Shown here: positions 26,260 to 37,400 of the stretch, in pieces | Layout of the letters: each line of letters begins with the position of its first letter | Position numbering within the stretch: the stretch's first letter is position 1 | Source of the DNA: Gammaproteobacteria bacterium | GTDB lineage: Bacteria > Pseudomonadota > Gammaproteobacteria > Pseudomonadales > Azotimanducaceae | Assembly: GCA_028824555.1 (NCBI GenBank) | Contig: JAPPDJ010000176.1 | Coordinates: forward strand, 1 to 55,909 | Direction of reading: 5' to 3' | Length of the DNA stretch: 55,909 nt | The notes under the pieces: model-generated | Told to the model about the DNA's origin: nothing | Database searches by the model: none | What the model saw: only the letters and a program-made list of their open reading frames with translations | Program-made: the position numbers and the translations under genes

Positions 26260-29200
26260 TGCGCCCTGCCACAATCCTTGCAGTCGCGGTTGCCGAGATG
26301 CGCTCGGCACGCCGCCTTGCCCGCACGTGGATCTTCGCGGTGCTGTCGCTCTTGGTGGCCACCATCGCTTTCGGCTATTTCTCCGTCATCCACGGCATGG
26401 CGTCCGGCTATTCAGCCACGGCCGGGTTCGTCGGGGCCCGCTTCCTCATCAGCGCGATGGGCTTTTATCTCTTGTGGATCATGCTATTGGGAATGATCTT
26501 CCTCGCCTTCGACCTGCGCTCGCGCGACACCCGAGAGCGGGTGGCCGAGGTGCTGGACGCGCGCCCATTGAGCAACCTCGAACTCCTGGTCGGTCGGCTC
26601 CTGGGGCTTGTCGTGGTGGGCTGGGTGCCGATGCTGGTGCTGGCGGCGCTGGTGCAGTCGTTCGGGCTCATCGCCGTGGGCACCGATCTTTGGTTTGGCG
26701 AGCCGTTGGAACGCGGTTCGCTAATCGCCTTTGTGCTGGCGGAGGCGCTGCCCTCCCTCATTCTCTGGTGCGCGATCGTGATGCTGCTGACGGTGCTGTT
26801 GCGCAACCGGCTGGTCACGGCACTGGTGGCGCTGGTGTTGGTCGCCACACCCATCGTGGCGTTGACGCTGGTGCCGGCCTACATGAGCCCCGTTGTTTCC
26901 TTCGTGGCAACGCCGTCGCAGTTCCCTTCCGACATCCTCGCAACCACCGCCACGAGCCTCACGCCGCAGACGATGTCGCATCGTCTGGCGATGCTCTTGC
27001 TCGCCGCCGGGTTCGTGCTGTGGGCGGCAGCGCTGTATCCGCGTCGGGACGACGCCTCTCGACCGGTGCAACTCGGGGCTGGGGGCGTCCTCGTTGTGGC
27101 GGCGCTTGGCATTGGCGTCGCTCTCGCGATCCAGGCCGGTGCGGGATTGCGCGACCGGGAAGCGTGGCTGGCAGCACACGAAGTGCATCGAGACACCGCA
27201 CACGCCGACTTGGCGGCGCTGGCGGGCACCGTGCAAGTGGACCCGGGTTCCAATCTCGCCATCGACGTCGAGCTCACCTTCACCGCGCCGCCCGGTTCGC
27301 CGAGCGAACTGGTCTTCAGCCTGAACCCGGGCCTTGAGGTGACGGAAGCTCTGCTCGATGGTCAGCCCGTCGCGCATCGGCACGAGCTCGGGCTGCTCCT
27401 GATTGAGCCATCGAGGCCCCTCTCGGCAGCTTCCGAGCATGTCCTTACGGTGGTCGCTTCGGGCACCCCCAACTCTTGGTTTGGCCATCTGGACGCCGTC
27501 GTGGAACCGTGGAAGCAGACGGGGCAAGACAATCAGATTCAAGTGCTCGGCACCGAGTCCATCGTGTTCGAGGACGAGTACGCAGCCTTGCTGCCGGGCG
27601 CTCGCTGGCTGCCGCACCCAGGCGGCAATGTCACGCCGGCTGTATATGGCGCGCATCGACGCGATACCTTCGATCTCGACCTCACGGTGGAAGTGCCCGA
27701 TGGCTGGCTGGTCGCCGGGCCTGGGCTGCGGGAGGAACTTGCCGAGGGACGATTCCGCTTCCGCCCACCAGCGCCTGTGCCGGCGTTTGCCTTGGTGGTG
27801 GGACGCTTCGAGCGTCGCGCCGTGGAGGTTGCCGGCATCACCTTCGAACTGTTGCTCGACGAAGCGCACACTCGCAATCTCGCCGTGTTTGACGAAGCCG
27901 CCGACGCCGTTGCCGGGCGCTTGACCGAGATCTTCGACGAGGCGGCGAGTCTCGGATTGCCTTATCCCTATCGCGGCCTTTCGCTGGTAGAGGTGCCGAC
28001 GACCCTGCGCAGCTACGGCGGTGGTTGGCGCATGGACACGGCACTGGCGCAGCCGGGCCTCATGCTGATGCGAGAGACGAGCTGGCCCACGGCGCGTTTC
28101 GAGTTCTGGTTCGAAATCATCTCAAGCCGCGAGGGCATGGAGGCGGAGCACGAGGGCGGCGTGCCGGAAGCCAAGGTGCGCGGCCTCGAACGGTTCTTCG
28201 AGAATGATGTCGGCGGCGGCAACATATTTCTTGGGGTGGCGCGCAACTTTCTGGGCTTTCAGACGGCGGCGGCCGGCCCCGGTGCCCCGGCGCTGGACTT
28301 CGTCGCGGAAACGCTGCTGATGCGGCTCCTGAGCGACCGCGACGGGCATTTCTCCGCCCACATCTTCGCCTCCGGCGACAGCTTCGGCGGCGTCATGGCG
28401 CAGACGATGACGACGTTGCTCGGGGGGGAAGGCGAAGACTCCATCGTCGATTCGGTGGCGACTGCAGCGAGCGATCAGCCGTCGGTGTGGGACCGCGCAT
28501 TGGGCGCGCCACTGAGCGAGCTTGATGTCTGGGAGGATCCGGCCAAGGCATTCAATGTCATCACGCTGAAGGGTCGCGCCATCGCCACCGTGCTGCTCGA
28601 CGACCTAGGTCGCGAAGGCGCCGCAGCGATGCTCGCGGAACTGCGCCGTCGCCATGCCGGTGGCACTTTCACGGCGGAGGACTTCCACGCCGCAGCGGCG
28701 GCGAGCGGTGCGGACATCACCTCGCTCCTCGGCGACTGGCTCGACGACGAAGCCATGCCCGGTTTCATCGCCTCGAACGTATCGGTGGTTCGGCTAAGGG
28801 ACGACGAGCTTGGCAAGCCTCGATACCAGATTCGCCTCATCGTGCAGAACGGCGAGCCGGCGCCGGGCCTCGCGCGGGTGCGCTTCTCGACGCGGCAGTC
28901 GGCGGAGGAAGAGGCCAACTGGATTGCCGGCGATCCGCTCAGGATTCCCGGCAACTCTGCGGTGGAGGTGGGCCTCATCGCCGGTGGTGTGCCACAAGCG
29001 GTGGAACTCGAGCCTTACCTATCCCTTAATCGCGACGCGGTTGCGCTCAAGCTGCCGGAAGTGGATCAAGAGAACACGGTGGACGACGAGCCATTCGTGG
29101 GCGCACGGCCTGTCGAAGGGCCGTTGCCGGGGGGGGATCCGCGCGAGATCATCGTCGACGACCTTGATCCCGGCTTTGCCGTGGCGAGCACGGAGGCCGA

Positions 29201-29759
29201 AGGGGATGGCGTTCGGGTCGGCGGCGGGTTGCAGTTCAGCATGGGTTTCGGGCCGGAGGCGGATGTTGACCAAGGCTTGCCCACCTACCAGTCGTTCACC
29301 GCGGCACCGACCGGCTTCTCGCGCCAAGCCGCGTCTTCGGCTTGGGGCCGATACCGTCACACCATCGCCCGGGCCACCACCGGTCAAGGCAACCACGCCG
29401 CCACGTTCGCCGCCGAACTGCCGGAGTCTGGCCGCTGGCGCCTCGCCTACCACTTGCCGGCCATGTCGGGAAGCAGTGGCGCGGTATCCGCTAGGGCGGC
29501 TCGAGGTGCGGTGGTCGTGTCCGCGTCCACAGGAGGCTCTGGCGCCTACTTCGGTCGCCAGGGGACCTACGACATTGCCTTGGAATCGGCGGGGGAGTCG
29601 CAGGACGTGGAGTTTGATGCCTCGGTGGCAGAGTCTGGCTGGAACGATTTGGGCGAGTTTGACCTGCCGGCCGGCGAGGTTCGAGTGAAGGTCACCAATT
29701 CCACGTCGGGCCGGACGGTGGTGGCGGACGCCGTCCGCTGGACGCCGGCGAACGGGTAG
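26256..29759 (+). CDS. ABC-2 permease fused to M1-aminopeptidase-like domain and golvesin-like C-terminus
   Basis: 1167 residues. Residues about 15-290 hold some six membrane helices of an ABC-2 permease. Residues about 310-850 resemble an M1 aminopeptidase: the barrel-like DLDLTVEVPDGWLVAGPG, then YPYRGLSLVEVPTTLRSYGGGW. However, the zinc motif HExxH and its downstream glutamate are absent; the expected site reads TARFEFWFEIISS. The peptidase part is therefore probably inactive and may bind a peptide or lipoprotein. The last 140 residues, ending WNDLGEFDLPAGEVRVKV then VVADAVRW, match the golvesin C-terminal-like beta domain, a ligand-binding module. The length fits known permease/M1 fusions. 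Paired with the ABC ATPase by a 4-base overlap. Confidence 0.85.
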   Translation: MMRPATILAVAVAEMRSARRLARTWIFAVLSLLVATIAFGYFSVIHGMASGYSATAGFVGARFLISAMGFYLLWIMLLGMIFLAFDLRSRDTRERVAEVLDARPLSNLELLVGRLLGLVVVGWVPMLVLAALVQSFGLIAVGTDLWFGEPLERGSLIAFVLAEALPSLILWCAIVMLLTVLLRNRLVTALVALVLVATPIVALTLVPAYMSPVVSFVATPSQFPSDILATTATSLTPQTMSHRLAMLLLAAGFVLWAAALYPRRDDASRPVQLGAGGVLVVAALGIGVALAIQAGAGLRDREAWLAAHEVHRDTAHADLAALAGTVQVDPGSNLAIDVELTFTAPPGSPSELVFSLNPGLEVTEALLDGQPVAHRHELGLLLIEPSRPLSAASEHVLTVVASGTPNSWFGHLDAVVEPWKQTGQDNQIQVLGTESIVFEDEYAALLPGARWLPHPGGNVTPAVYGAHRRDTFDLDLTVEVPDGWLVAGPGLREELAEGRFRFRPPAPVPAFALVVGRFERRAVEVAGITFELLLDEAHTRNLAVFDEAADAVAGRLTEIFDEAASLGLPYPYRGLSLVEVPTTLRSYGGGWRMDTALAQPGLMLMRETSWPTARFEFWFEIISSREGMEAEHEGGVPEAKVRGLERFFENDVGGGNIFLGVARNFLGFQTAAAGPGAPALDFVAETLLMRLLSDRDGHFSAHIFASGDSFGGVMAQTMTTLLGGEGEDSIVDSVATAASDQPSVWDRALGAPLSELDVWEDPAKAFNVITLKGRAIATVLLDDLGREGAAAMLAELRRRHAGGTFTAEDFHAAAAASGADITSLLGDWLDDEAMPGFIASNVSVVRLRDDELGKPRYQIRLIVQNGEPAPGLARVRFSTRQSAEEEANWIAGDPLRIPGNSAVEVGLIAGGVPQAVELEPYLSLNRDAVALKLPEVDQENTVDDEPFVGARPVEGPLPGGDPREIIVDDLDPGFAVASTEAEGDGVRVGGGLQFSMGFGPEADVDQGLPTYQSFTAAPTGFSRQAASSAWGRYRHTIARATTGQGNHAATFAAELPESGRWRLAYHLPAMSGSSGAVSARAARGAVVVSASTGGSGAYFGRQGTYDIALESAGESQDVEFDASVAESGWNDLGEFDLPAGEVRVKVTNSTSGRTVVADAVRWTPANG

Positions 29760-29766
29760 CAGCGCT

Positions 29767-30870
29767 TTGTTGCAGTCGAATGGGAGTGCCCGCGGGCGGG
29801 TCGCCAAGGCGGCTTGTGCGCTTGTGCCCGTCGTGGCGTTGCTGCTTGGCTGTGGCGGACCCGCCGACACTGGCGAGGTCGCGTTCCGCATCCCGGTGGA
29901 AGTGGTGGAGATCGGCACCGGCGATGTCGAGGACTTGGTGCTCACCACCGGCACCCTGAGACCACCGGAAGTGGTCACTTTGAACATCGAGGCGCCGGGC
30001 TACCTGCAGATCGGCCGCGACGCAGCGGGCGAGCGGCTGGTGGAGGGGGCACAGGTGACCCAAGGGCAAACCATCGCCCAGGTGACCGGCGAGGATGCCC
30101 GTCTGCACGCCCGCATCGATTCCACGAGACGAACCCTCAGCAATGCCGGCGCGGAACTCGAACGGCGCCGAGAGCTGTTCGAGGGGGGGCTGGTTGCGGA
30201 GGAGGAACTTCGCCAGAGCGAGGTTGCCTACGAGAATGCCCTCTACGAATTCGAGCGCAGCAAGCTCAACGCATCCAAGGCGACACTCGTCACACCCATC
30301 GACGGCGTGCTGCTGACGCTCGCCCGCAACAACGCCGGCCTGCCGCTGGCGGACGGTCAATTGGTGGCGCCCGGCTTTCAGGTGGCGCGCATCGCCGCGC
30401 TGGACCCACTGATCGCAGACGTGGACCTCGTCGGGCCGGAACTCGCCAAGGTGCGGCCCGGTCTCGATGTGCGCGTCCGCCACTATGCCTTCGCCGCCGC
30501 GGGTCTCACCGGCAAGGTGCTGCGTCTGGCGCCGGAGATGAATGCCACCACGCACACCTTCCGCGCCGAGGTGGCGGTGGACAACGCCGCGCAATTGCTG
30601 CGCCCCGGCATGTTCGTGGAGGTCACCATCATCGCCGAGCAGCGCCTGGAAGTACCGGTGGCGCCCCGCGAGTCGGTGGCGTCCCGCGCCGGCAAGAGCG
30701 TGGTCTTCGTGCTCGACGGCCAGCGCGTCAGCCGCCGCGAGGTCGCCTTGGGACTCGGCAACGACGCCGTGGTGGAAGTGGTGGACGGCCTCGCCGCCGG
30801 CGACCGAATCGTGGTGCGCGGGCTGGAAACGCTGACCGACGGGACGCGAGTGCGCGTGGTCGATTCCTGA
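29767..30870 (+). CDS. RND periplasmic adaptor (membrane-fusion lipoprotein)
   Basis: 367 residues. The N-terminal signal ends in the lipobox LLGC (C29), so it should be anchored by lipid to the inner membrane and span the periplasm. A biotinyl-lipoyl-like half motif (VTLNIEAPGYLQIG), a short coiled-coil hairpin (about 115-155), the second lipoyl half (ATLVTPIDGVLL), a beta-barrel, and a membrane-proximal domain follow in the usual MFP order. Start is one of two adjacent TTG codons (29767 or 29770), 7 bases past the permease fusion. It is the adaptor for the RND pump that follows; an outer-membrane TolC-type gene is not in the window. Confidence 0.9.
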   Translation: MLQSNGSARGRVAKAACALVPVVALLLGCGGPADTGEVAFRIPVEVVEIGTGDVEDLVLTTGTLRPPEVVTLNIEAPGYLQIGRDAAGERLVEGAQVTQGQTIAQVTGEDARLHARIDSTRRTLSNAGAELERRRELFEGGLVAEEELRQSEVAYENALYEFERSKLNASKATLVTPIDGVLLTLARNNAGLPLADGQLVAPGFQVARIAALDPLIADVDLVGPELAKVRPGLDVRVRHYAFAAAGLTGKVLRLAPEMNATTHTFRAEVAVDNAAQLLRPGMFVEVTIIAEQRLEVPVAPRESVASRAGKSVVFVLDGQRVSRREVALGLGNDAVVEVVDGLAAGDRIVVRGLETLTDGTRVRVVDS

Positions 30871-30936
30871 CCTGCTCGCTTTGGGGCACTCGCGCCGATG
30901 AGTTGCTTGGGGGTCCCATAAACACGGAGGACTGAG

Positions 30937-33900
30937 TTGTTCGAGTCGCTCGCCGCGCTCGCCACGCGCCGCCCCGTAGCCATCAGCGTCTTTGCCTTGG
31001 CCGTGGCCTTGGTGGGGGTGCTGTCTTGGCGCGAGTTGCCGGTGGATCTCCTGCCGGACCTCGAAAGCCCCACCGTGGTGGTGTCGGTGCGCTCCGGCAA
31101 CCGGCCGCCGGTGGAGATGGAGCAGCTCTATGGCCGCCCGGTGGAACAGCTTCTGTTCACTGTGCGCGGCATTCGCGAGATCAGCCAAGTGGCGCGCACC
31201 GGTCGGCTCATCGTCACGGTCACCTTCGATTGGGACACCGATCCAGACCTCGGCCTGATCGACGTGCAGAAGGCGGTGGGTCCGCTCGAAGCCGATCCCG
31301 AAGTCAACGAAGTGCTGGTGCGCCGGTTCGACCCCCGGCAGTCGCCCATCCTCACCCTCGGCTTGGTGGCACGCTCCGGCCAGCCTGATCTCGCGGAACT
31401 CCGCCGCCTCGCCCGCCGGCAGGTTGCACCGGCCTTGGAGCGGCTCGCCGGCGTTGCCGAAGCGCGCATCACCGGCGGGCGAGAGGAAGAGGTGCGGGTT
31501 CTGGCCGACCGCTACCGCATGGACGCGTTTAGCGTTTCCCTCAAGCAACTCGAAGATCGCTTGCAGGCCGAGAACGTGGACATATCCGCCGGCACGCTGG
31601 AGGAGGGCAGCCAGGTCTTCGTCGTCCGCGGCATGTCCCGCTTCCGCACCGCCGACGATGTGGCGAATGTGGTGGTGCGCTATCTCACCGACGGATCAGG
31701 GGGGCGCCGCAACGCCGTCCGCGTTTCCGACATCGCCGAAGTGCAAATGGTGGCGCGGGAGATCGACCACCTGGTTCGGGTGGACGGCACCGAGGGCGTC
31801 GGCGTTGCCATCTACAAGGAGGCCGGTACCAACACGGTGGCCGTATCGGAGACGGTGCAAGAGGCGCTCACGGGCATCGCCCGAGACTTGCCCAACGTCG
31901 AGGTGCGCGAGATTGTCGATGAAGCCGCCTTGGTGGTGGACGCACTCGACGATCTCGAAACCGCCGCCATCGCCGGCATCGTCCTCGCCGTTCTGGTGCT
32001 GGCGGTGTTCCTGCGCTCCGCCGGAGCGACCTTGGTGGTTGCGACCGCCGTGCCGGTGTCCATCTTCGCGGCTTTGTTCCTGATGCGGCTTGGCGATCGC
32101 AGCTTGAACATCGTCACCCTAGGCGGCCTGGCACTCGGTGCCGGGATGCTGGTCGACAACGCTATCGTCGTGGTGGAGTCAATCTATCGACGACTCGCCG
32201 AGGTGCGCGAGCAAGGCGGCGACGCCGGCGAAATGTCGCAGGCAGCCATCGACGCAGCGGTGGCGCAAGGCACCGGACGGGTGGCCGGTGCCATCACCGC
32301 AACGACGCTCACCACCTGCGTCGTGTTTCTGCCGGTGCTGTTCGTGGAAGGGCTGGCGGCACGGCTCATCGACGGCATCGCCTTCGCCGTGGTGGTGTCG
32401 CTCTTGGCCTCGCTGGCGGTGGCGGTGTTCCTGATTCCTGCGCTTGGACGCTGGTTTCTGCGCCCTGAACGGGCAAGGCCCGGTGCTGCCGGTGGTTCCG
32501 AGGAACCCAAGGGCCTGCTTCAGCGCGCCTATTCCCCGAGCGCGTCGGATGTGGCTGGCGTGCGAGTGCGTCTTGAGCAGTTGGTCTCTGCGTTGCTGCG
32601 ACGACCGTTCTTGGTGGTGTTGGCGGCGGCGGCGCTCGCCGCGGTCGCCATCGCGGGCCTCGCTCGCCTCGGCACCGAACTGCTGCCGCCGGCAGACCCG
32701 CGCCAGTTCTCCGTGCGGGTGGTGGGGCCGTCGGCACAGCGCGTCGAATCCACTTCGCGGGCGGTGGAGGGAATCGAATCGCTCATCCGCGATGCCGGCG
32801 CCGACTCCCTTGCCGCCATGCTGGCGGAAGTAGGCCGCCTGCCGGAGGATGACCGGCTCATTCGCACCGAGCTCACGGAGGAAAACACGGCCAGAGTCAT
32901 CGTGCGCATGACGGCCGGCGGCCCGACCGGGCGTCAGTTGGCGACCCGCTTGGGGCCGGAACTCGAAGGCATGGAAGGTACCGACGTCACCTGGGAGGTG
33001 GAAGGTTCTGCGCTCGCGGATGCCTTGGGTGGGGGCGGGCCGCCGATCACCGTGGAGGTTTCCGGCAACGCCATCACCGAGCTTCGGCGCGCCGCCAGCC
33101 GCGTCAAGGAGCGCTTGGACGCAACGCCTGAAGTGTGGAACGCCCGGTCGTCGTTTGAAGGCGGGCCGCCCGAGCTTCGGCTCACCTTGGACCGCGCCCT
33201 TGCTGACGCCTACGGGATTGATCTCACCGCCCTGTCGCGAGTGGTCGAGTCGAGCCTCGACGGCCGCATCGCGACTACGCTGACCCAAGGTGACGAGGAA
33301 CATCCGGTCACCATCCGCCTGCCGACGCCGCGCCGGGATGCCCTCAGCGATGTGGTCTTCCGCGCCGCCGATGGCCGCCAGATCGCCCTCGGCTCGGTGG
33401 CGCAGTTCAACGAGGTGGAAGGTGCGCGGGAGATTTTCCGCCGCGATCAACGCCGCACGGCGCAGGTGACCGCCCAAGTGGCAGATGGGTTTTCGCAGCC
33501 CGAAGCCATAGCGGCAGTGCGTGCCGCGCTTATCGATGCGCCGTTGCCGCCCGGCATCACCACGAAGCTGCGCGGCGACGAGGAAGAGCGCGCCCGCACC
33601 TTCGGCGAGCTGCAACTGGCCGGCGTGCTGGCTCTGGTGCTGGTGCTGATGGTGCTGGCGAGCGCGTTCGAGTCTCTCAAGCATCCCATTACCGTGCTGG
33701 CGTCCATTCCCCTCGCGCTGATCGGCGTGGCGGTGGTGCTGGTGCCGATGGCCGCTCCCTTGGGCGTGATGGCCATGCTGGGGCTGATCGTCCTTGCTGG
33801 CGTCGCGGTGAACGACGCGGTGCTGCTCTTGGCGACCGCCCGGCAACTCATGGCCGACGGTATTGAACGCAAGCTGGCCTTGGCCCTGGCATCCGGTGTG

Positions 33901-34143
33901 CGCCTAAGACCCATCGTGATGACCACCCTCACCACCGCGCTAGCCCTGACGCCCCTCGTGTTCGGCACCGGCGAAGGCGCAGAGCTGCGCGCCCCTATGG
34001 CGCTCACCATCATCGGCGGCATCATTGCCTCCACCGTGGGCTCGCTCCTGGTGCTGCCTTGCCTCTACCTCCTGCTCGACGATCTGGGTCTCCCGGCATG
34101 GCTGCGACGCCAACCGAAAACCGCGCGGGACGTAGCTTCATGA
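30937..34143 (+). CDS. RND efflux transporter (AcrB/MdtBC type)
   Basis: A proton-driven inner-membrane pump of 1068 residues, the usual size. It has twelve predicted helices in two repeats, each followed by a large periplasmic porter domain. The TM4 proton-relay motif is GAGMLVDNAIVVVES, with one aspartate where AcrB has two. The second repeat shows LGVMAMLGLIVLAGVAVNDAVLL. TTG start with CGGAGG six bases upstream. Preceded by its adaptor and followed, after a repeat region, by the RND-ABC fusion, which suggests the two RND chains may assemble together, as MdtB and MdtC do. Confidence 0.94.
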   Translation: MFESLAALATRRPVAISVFALAVALVGVLSWRELPVDLLPDLESPTVVVSVRSGNRPPVEMEQLYGRPVEQLLFTVRGIREISQVARTGRLIVTVTFDWDTDPDLGLIDVQKAVGPLEADPEVNEVLVRRFDPRQSPILTLGLVARSGQPDLAELRRLARRQVAPALERLAGVAEARITGGREEEVRVLADRYRMDAFSVSLKQLEDRLQAENVDISAGTLEEGSQVFVVRGMSRFRTADDVANVVVRYLTDGSGGRRNAVRVSDIAEVQMVAREIDHLVRVDGTEGVGVAIYKEAGTNTVAVSETVQEALTGIARDLPNVEVREIVDEAALVVDALDDLETAAIAGIVLAVLVLAVFLRSAGATLVVATAVPVSIFAALFLMRLGDRSLNIVTLGGLALGAGMLVDNAIVVVESIYRRLAEVREQGGDAGEMSQAAIDAAVAQGTGRVAGAITATTLTTCVVFLPVLFVEGLAARLIDGIAFAVVVSLLASLAVAVFLIPALGRWFLRPERARPGAAGGSEEPKGLLQRAYSPSASDVAGVRVRLEQLVSALLRRPFLVVLAAAALAAVAIAGLARLGTELLPPADPRQFSVRVVGPSAQRVESTSRAVEGIESLIRDAGADSLAAMLAEVGRLPEDDRLIRTELTEENTARVIVRMTAGGPTGRQLATRLGPELEGMEGTDVTWEVEGSALADALGGGGPPITVEVSGNAITELRRAASRVKERLDATPEVWNARSSFEGGPPELRLTLDRALADAYGIDLTALSRVVESSLDGRIATTLTQGDEEHPVTIRLPTPRRDALSDVVFRAADGRQIALGSVAQFNEVEGAREIFRRDQRRTAQVTAQVADGFSQPEAIAAVRAALIDAPLPPGITTKLRGDEEERARTFGELQLAGVLALVLVLMVLASAFESLKHPITVLASIPLALIGVAVVLVPMAAPLGVMAMLGLIVLAGVAVNDAVLLLATARQLMADGIERKLALALASGVRLRPIVMTTLTTALALTPLVFGTGEGAELRAPMALTIIGGIIASTVGSLLVLPCLYLLLDDLGLPAWLRRQPKTARDVAS

Positions 34144-34240
34144 AGTCGCCGCCGCGCATGGCGAAGCCGCACCGATTGAGTGCTTTGGCTAGAGCCTCAG
34201 GCGGGAGGCGCAGAACCGCCTGCGCGCCTTGCGGCGCGAT

Positions 34241-34412
34241 GGAGGGCGAGACGCCCTCCCTCCAGCGATGCCGAGTCACCGACGCGCAGGCAACAGGCCT
34301 GATGGACCCTCGGAGGGAAGGCATCCTGCCTTCCCCAGGCGCCGATAGGCGCCTTTTCATCGGCACAATGAAGTGCGCTGGCGCGCAGGGAAGGCAGGAT
34401 GCCTTCCCTCCG
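34241..34412. repeat. Cluster of three palindromic repeats between the two RND genes
   Basis: GGAGGGCGAGACGCCCTCCC (from 34241), GGAGGGAAGGCATCCTGCC plus TTCCCC (34312-34336), and its inverted copy (34388-34412). The last two can pair with each other to form a long cruciform of about 100 bases. They fill most of the 340-base gap 34144-34483, which has no gene. They could dampen transcription into the RND-ABC gene. Confidence 0.8.
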
Positions 34413-34483
34413 ACGCTTTCGCTTCGAGCTAAATTAATCAAGCATCAACGCGTTACGAGCTTTGTTCATTGCGAGGCGATGGC

Positions 34484-37400
34484 ATGAGCGATGTGGGAGC
34501 CACACGCCCCTCGTGGATCCCCTCGGTGCGGAGGATCAACTTTGGCGCCATGTTGGACCTGCCCGTGCGGCGGCCCGTGGCTGTGTCGATGGTGTATCTC
34601 GGCATTGTGCTGCTCGGCGTCGTCGGCTGGCAGCGGATGCCGGTGGAGCTTTTTCCCAACCTGAGTGGCGATGCGCTGACGGTGAGCTTCAGCCGGCCTG
34701 GCAGCGAACCGCATGTGGTGGAGCGCGAAATCCTGCTGCCACTCCACGCACGCGTGTCCGGGTTGCCCTTGGTGGCCGAGAGCTGGGGCCAAGTGCGCGG
34801 TTCCGGCGGCAGCTATCGGGTGCGATTCGAGCCGAGCGCCGACATCAAGGTGCGCCAGCTCGAACTCGGCCGCATCGCCGCAGCGATTCAGCGCGAACAG
34901 CCGCGCAACACGCGCATCGACGTTTCCGCCAACGACGCCTCCGCCTTCGGCACCTTCGTGATGACGGTCCACATTGCCGGCGGCGATGGCGACCGCAATG
35001 CGCTGCACGATCTGGTGGAGGAGCTCATCGTGCCCCGCTTCGCCGCCGTGCCGGGGGTGAGCGAAGCCCTCGTCAGTGGAGGCGCCGGGCGGCAGGTGCT
35101 GGTGCGCGTGGACCCGAACCGCACGGCAGCCTTCGGCGTCACCACGGACGACGTGATCGCCGCCGTGCAGCGGAACGTCGGACGGCTTGCCTATCTCGGC
35201 AATCTTGAGGACGAGAACGGCCGCACCGACATCGTCCTCGACGGACGCCCGGCCAGCCTCGACGCACTGGCCGAAGTGCGAGTCGCCGACGGCAAGGAAG
35301 TGAAGCTCGGCCATGTCGCGGCGCTGGAACACGGCACGGCACAGGCGCGTTCGCTGTTCCGGGTCAACGCGGAGCCGGCCGTGGGCGTGTTCATTTTTCA
35401 GGAAGACACCGCCAATCTCGTGCGCCTCGGCAAGGAGTTGCGCGAGCGGGTGGCGCTCTTGCGCGACGAGCTCCGGCCCTTGGGGCTCGATCTCGTCATT
35501 GGCTCCGACGCGGCGCAAGAGGTGGAGGATCAGCTAGGCCGGCTGGTGCAGCTCGGCGCCACCGGCTACCTCATCGCCTTGGGCGTCCTGTTCCTGTTCC
35601 TGCGGCAATGGCGTGCCGTGGCGGTGGTGGGCGTGGCCGTCCCGATAAGCCTGCTCGGCGCGCTGGCGCTGCTCTTCCTGCTGGGCCAGACGCTCAATCT
35701 CATCAGCCTCTTGGGGCTCACGCTTGCGGTTGGCCTTTTGGTGGACAATAGCGTGGTGGTCTATGAAGCCACGCAGCGGGGGCTCGAACGGGGCGCCGCG
35801 CCGGCGGAAGCGGTACGCCGCGGGCTCGGTCGCACCGCCCGCGCCATCGTCGCTGCCAGCCTCACCACTGCGGTGGTGTTCCTCGTGTTGGTGCTGGTGC
35901 CCGTCGCGAGCCCCCAGTTTCGAACTCTGTTCGAGATCGTTGCCATCGCCTTCCTGCTGCCGCTCGGTTCCTCCCTGCTGGTGGCACTGGGGTTGGTGCC
36001 GCTGCTGGCACACCGGCTGGCGTCCTCTGCCGCCGTAAGGGAAGTGCAGGCGGCGCGGTTCCGGCGCGAGGCGCAAGGCGGACTGGCGCGGCCCAACCCA
36101 GCGCGCCTGTACTTCACCGGGGTCGTTGCCGGCGCGCTGAGGCGACCTGCGGGCTGGGTCGCCGGCGTCGTCCTCGCATTTCTGGTGACGCTCTTGATCG
36201 CCGTGCCGTGGGTGTTGGTGCGCACCGGTTCGTCGCCCGCTGCGGAAACCGATTCCGTGGAACTGGTGGCGCGCTTTCGCGCCGGCGCGAGTTCGGTGCA
36301 GGCGATGAGTGGCGCGGTGGAACGCATCGAGCGCGCCGTGCTCGCCATCGAGGGCGTCGAAACGGTGGAGGCACGCATCGAAGAAGACGGCGCCTCCATC
36401 ACCGTGCATCTGCTGGATGCGGAAGAACGCCCCACCACCACCAACGCCGCCCGCGTGCGCGACGTGGCGGAGTCGGCGACGCGCGATGGCCTTTATCTGC
36501 TGCGCCCTGGCGAAGGCGAGTTCGAACAGGACGGCGGTGCCGGCGGCGAGGGCCTGGAAGGGGGTCCCGCGCGGATTGTCTTGTCCGGACCAGACAGCCG
36601 CACCCTGGAACGGCTGGCGCGAGACGTGCGCTTGCGCCTCGAGAGCGTGCCTTGGGTGGACAAGGCCTGGCCCGGAGTGTCGCCGGGCATGGACGAAATC
36701 TGGGTGCAGCCCAACCGCCGCGCCTTCGAGGCCTTTGGCCTGACGCTCGACGACGTGCTGCCCGTGCTGCAACTTGCCGGCCGCGAAGGGCAGCGCAATC
36801 GCAACGGTTATGTGCTGCCGAGTGGCCGCGAGGTGCCGGTGGTGGTCGAGCGGGCCAGCGCTCGGGACTCTGACCTTGGCCTCGGCGATGTCGCTTCCAT
36901 GCGGGTCACCACGGACAGCGGCGTGTTTCCGGTGATGGCTCTGGCCGAAGTGCAGCGGATGCCGCCGCAACCCACCATCGCCCACCACAACGGGCGGCGC
37001 GAATTAAGCGTCTTCTACACGCTCGACCGGCAAGCGCCGGAGACCGGACCGGCGCGGGTTGCCATCGAAGACGACATCGCCGAGTCGGTGCGCTCGGTAT
37101 CGAGACCGGATGGCTACACCGTCGAGGTGGGCGCCGCCGACGAAGACAGTGTCACGGACTGGCTCAAGTCCGTCCTGGTGCCGGCGGTGTTGCTGCTGTT
37201 CCTGGTGCTGGCCATGACCTTCGAGTCGCTGACCATGCCGGTGCTGGTGCTGCTGGCGCTGCCGCTGACGTTGTTGGGCGCGGCGTGGATCCTCGTCATT
37301 TCCGACACACCGCTCGGCTTCACCAGCGTGCTCGGCGCGCTGGTGCTGTTCGGCCTCACCGTCAACCCGGCCATCCTGCTCGTGGATCGGATGCAGCGCA

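Noticed and set aside
26256-29759. Active M1 aminopeptidase
   Set aside because: No HExxH...E zinc site could be found in the translation.
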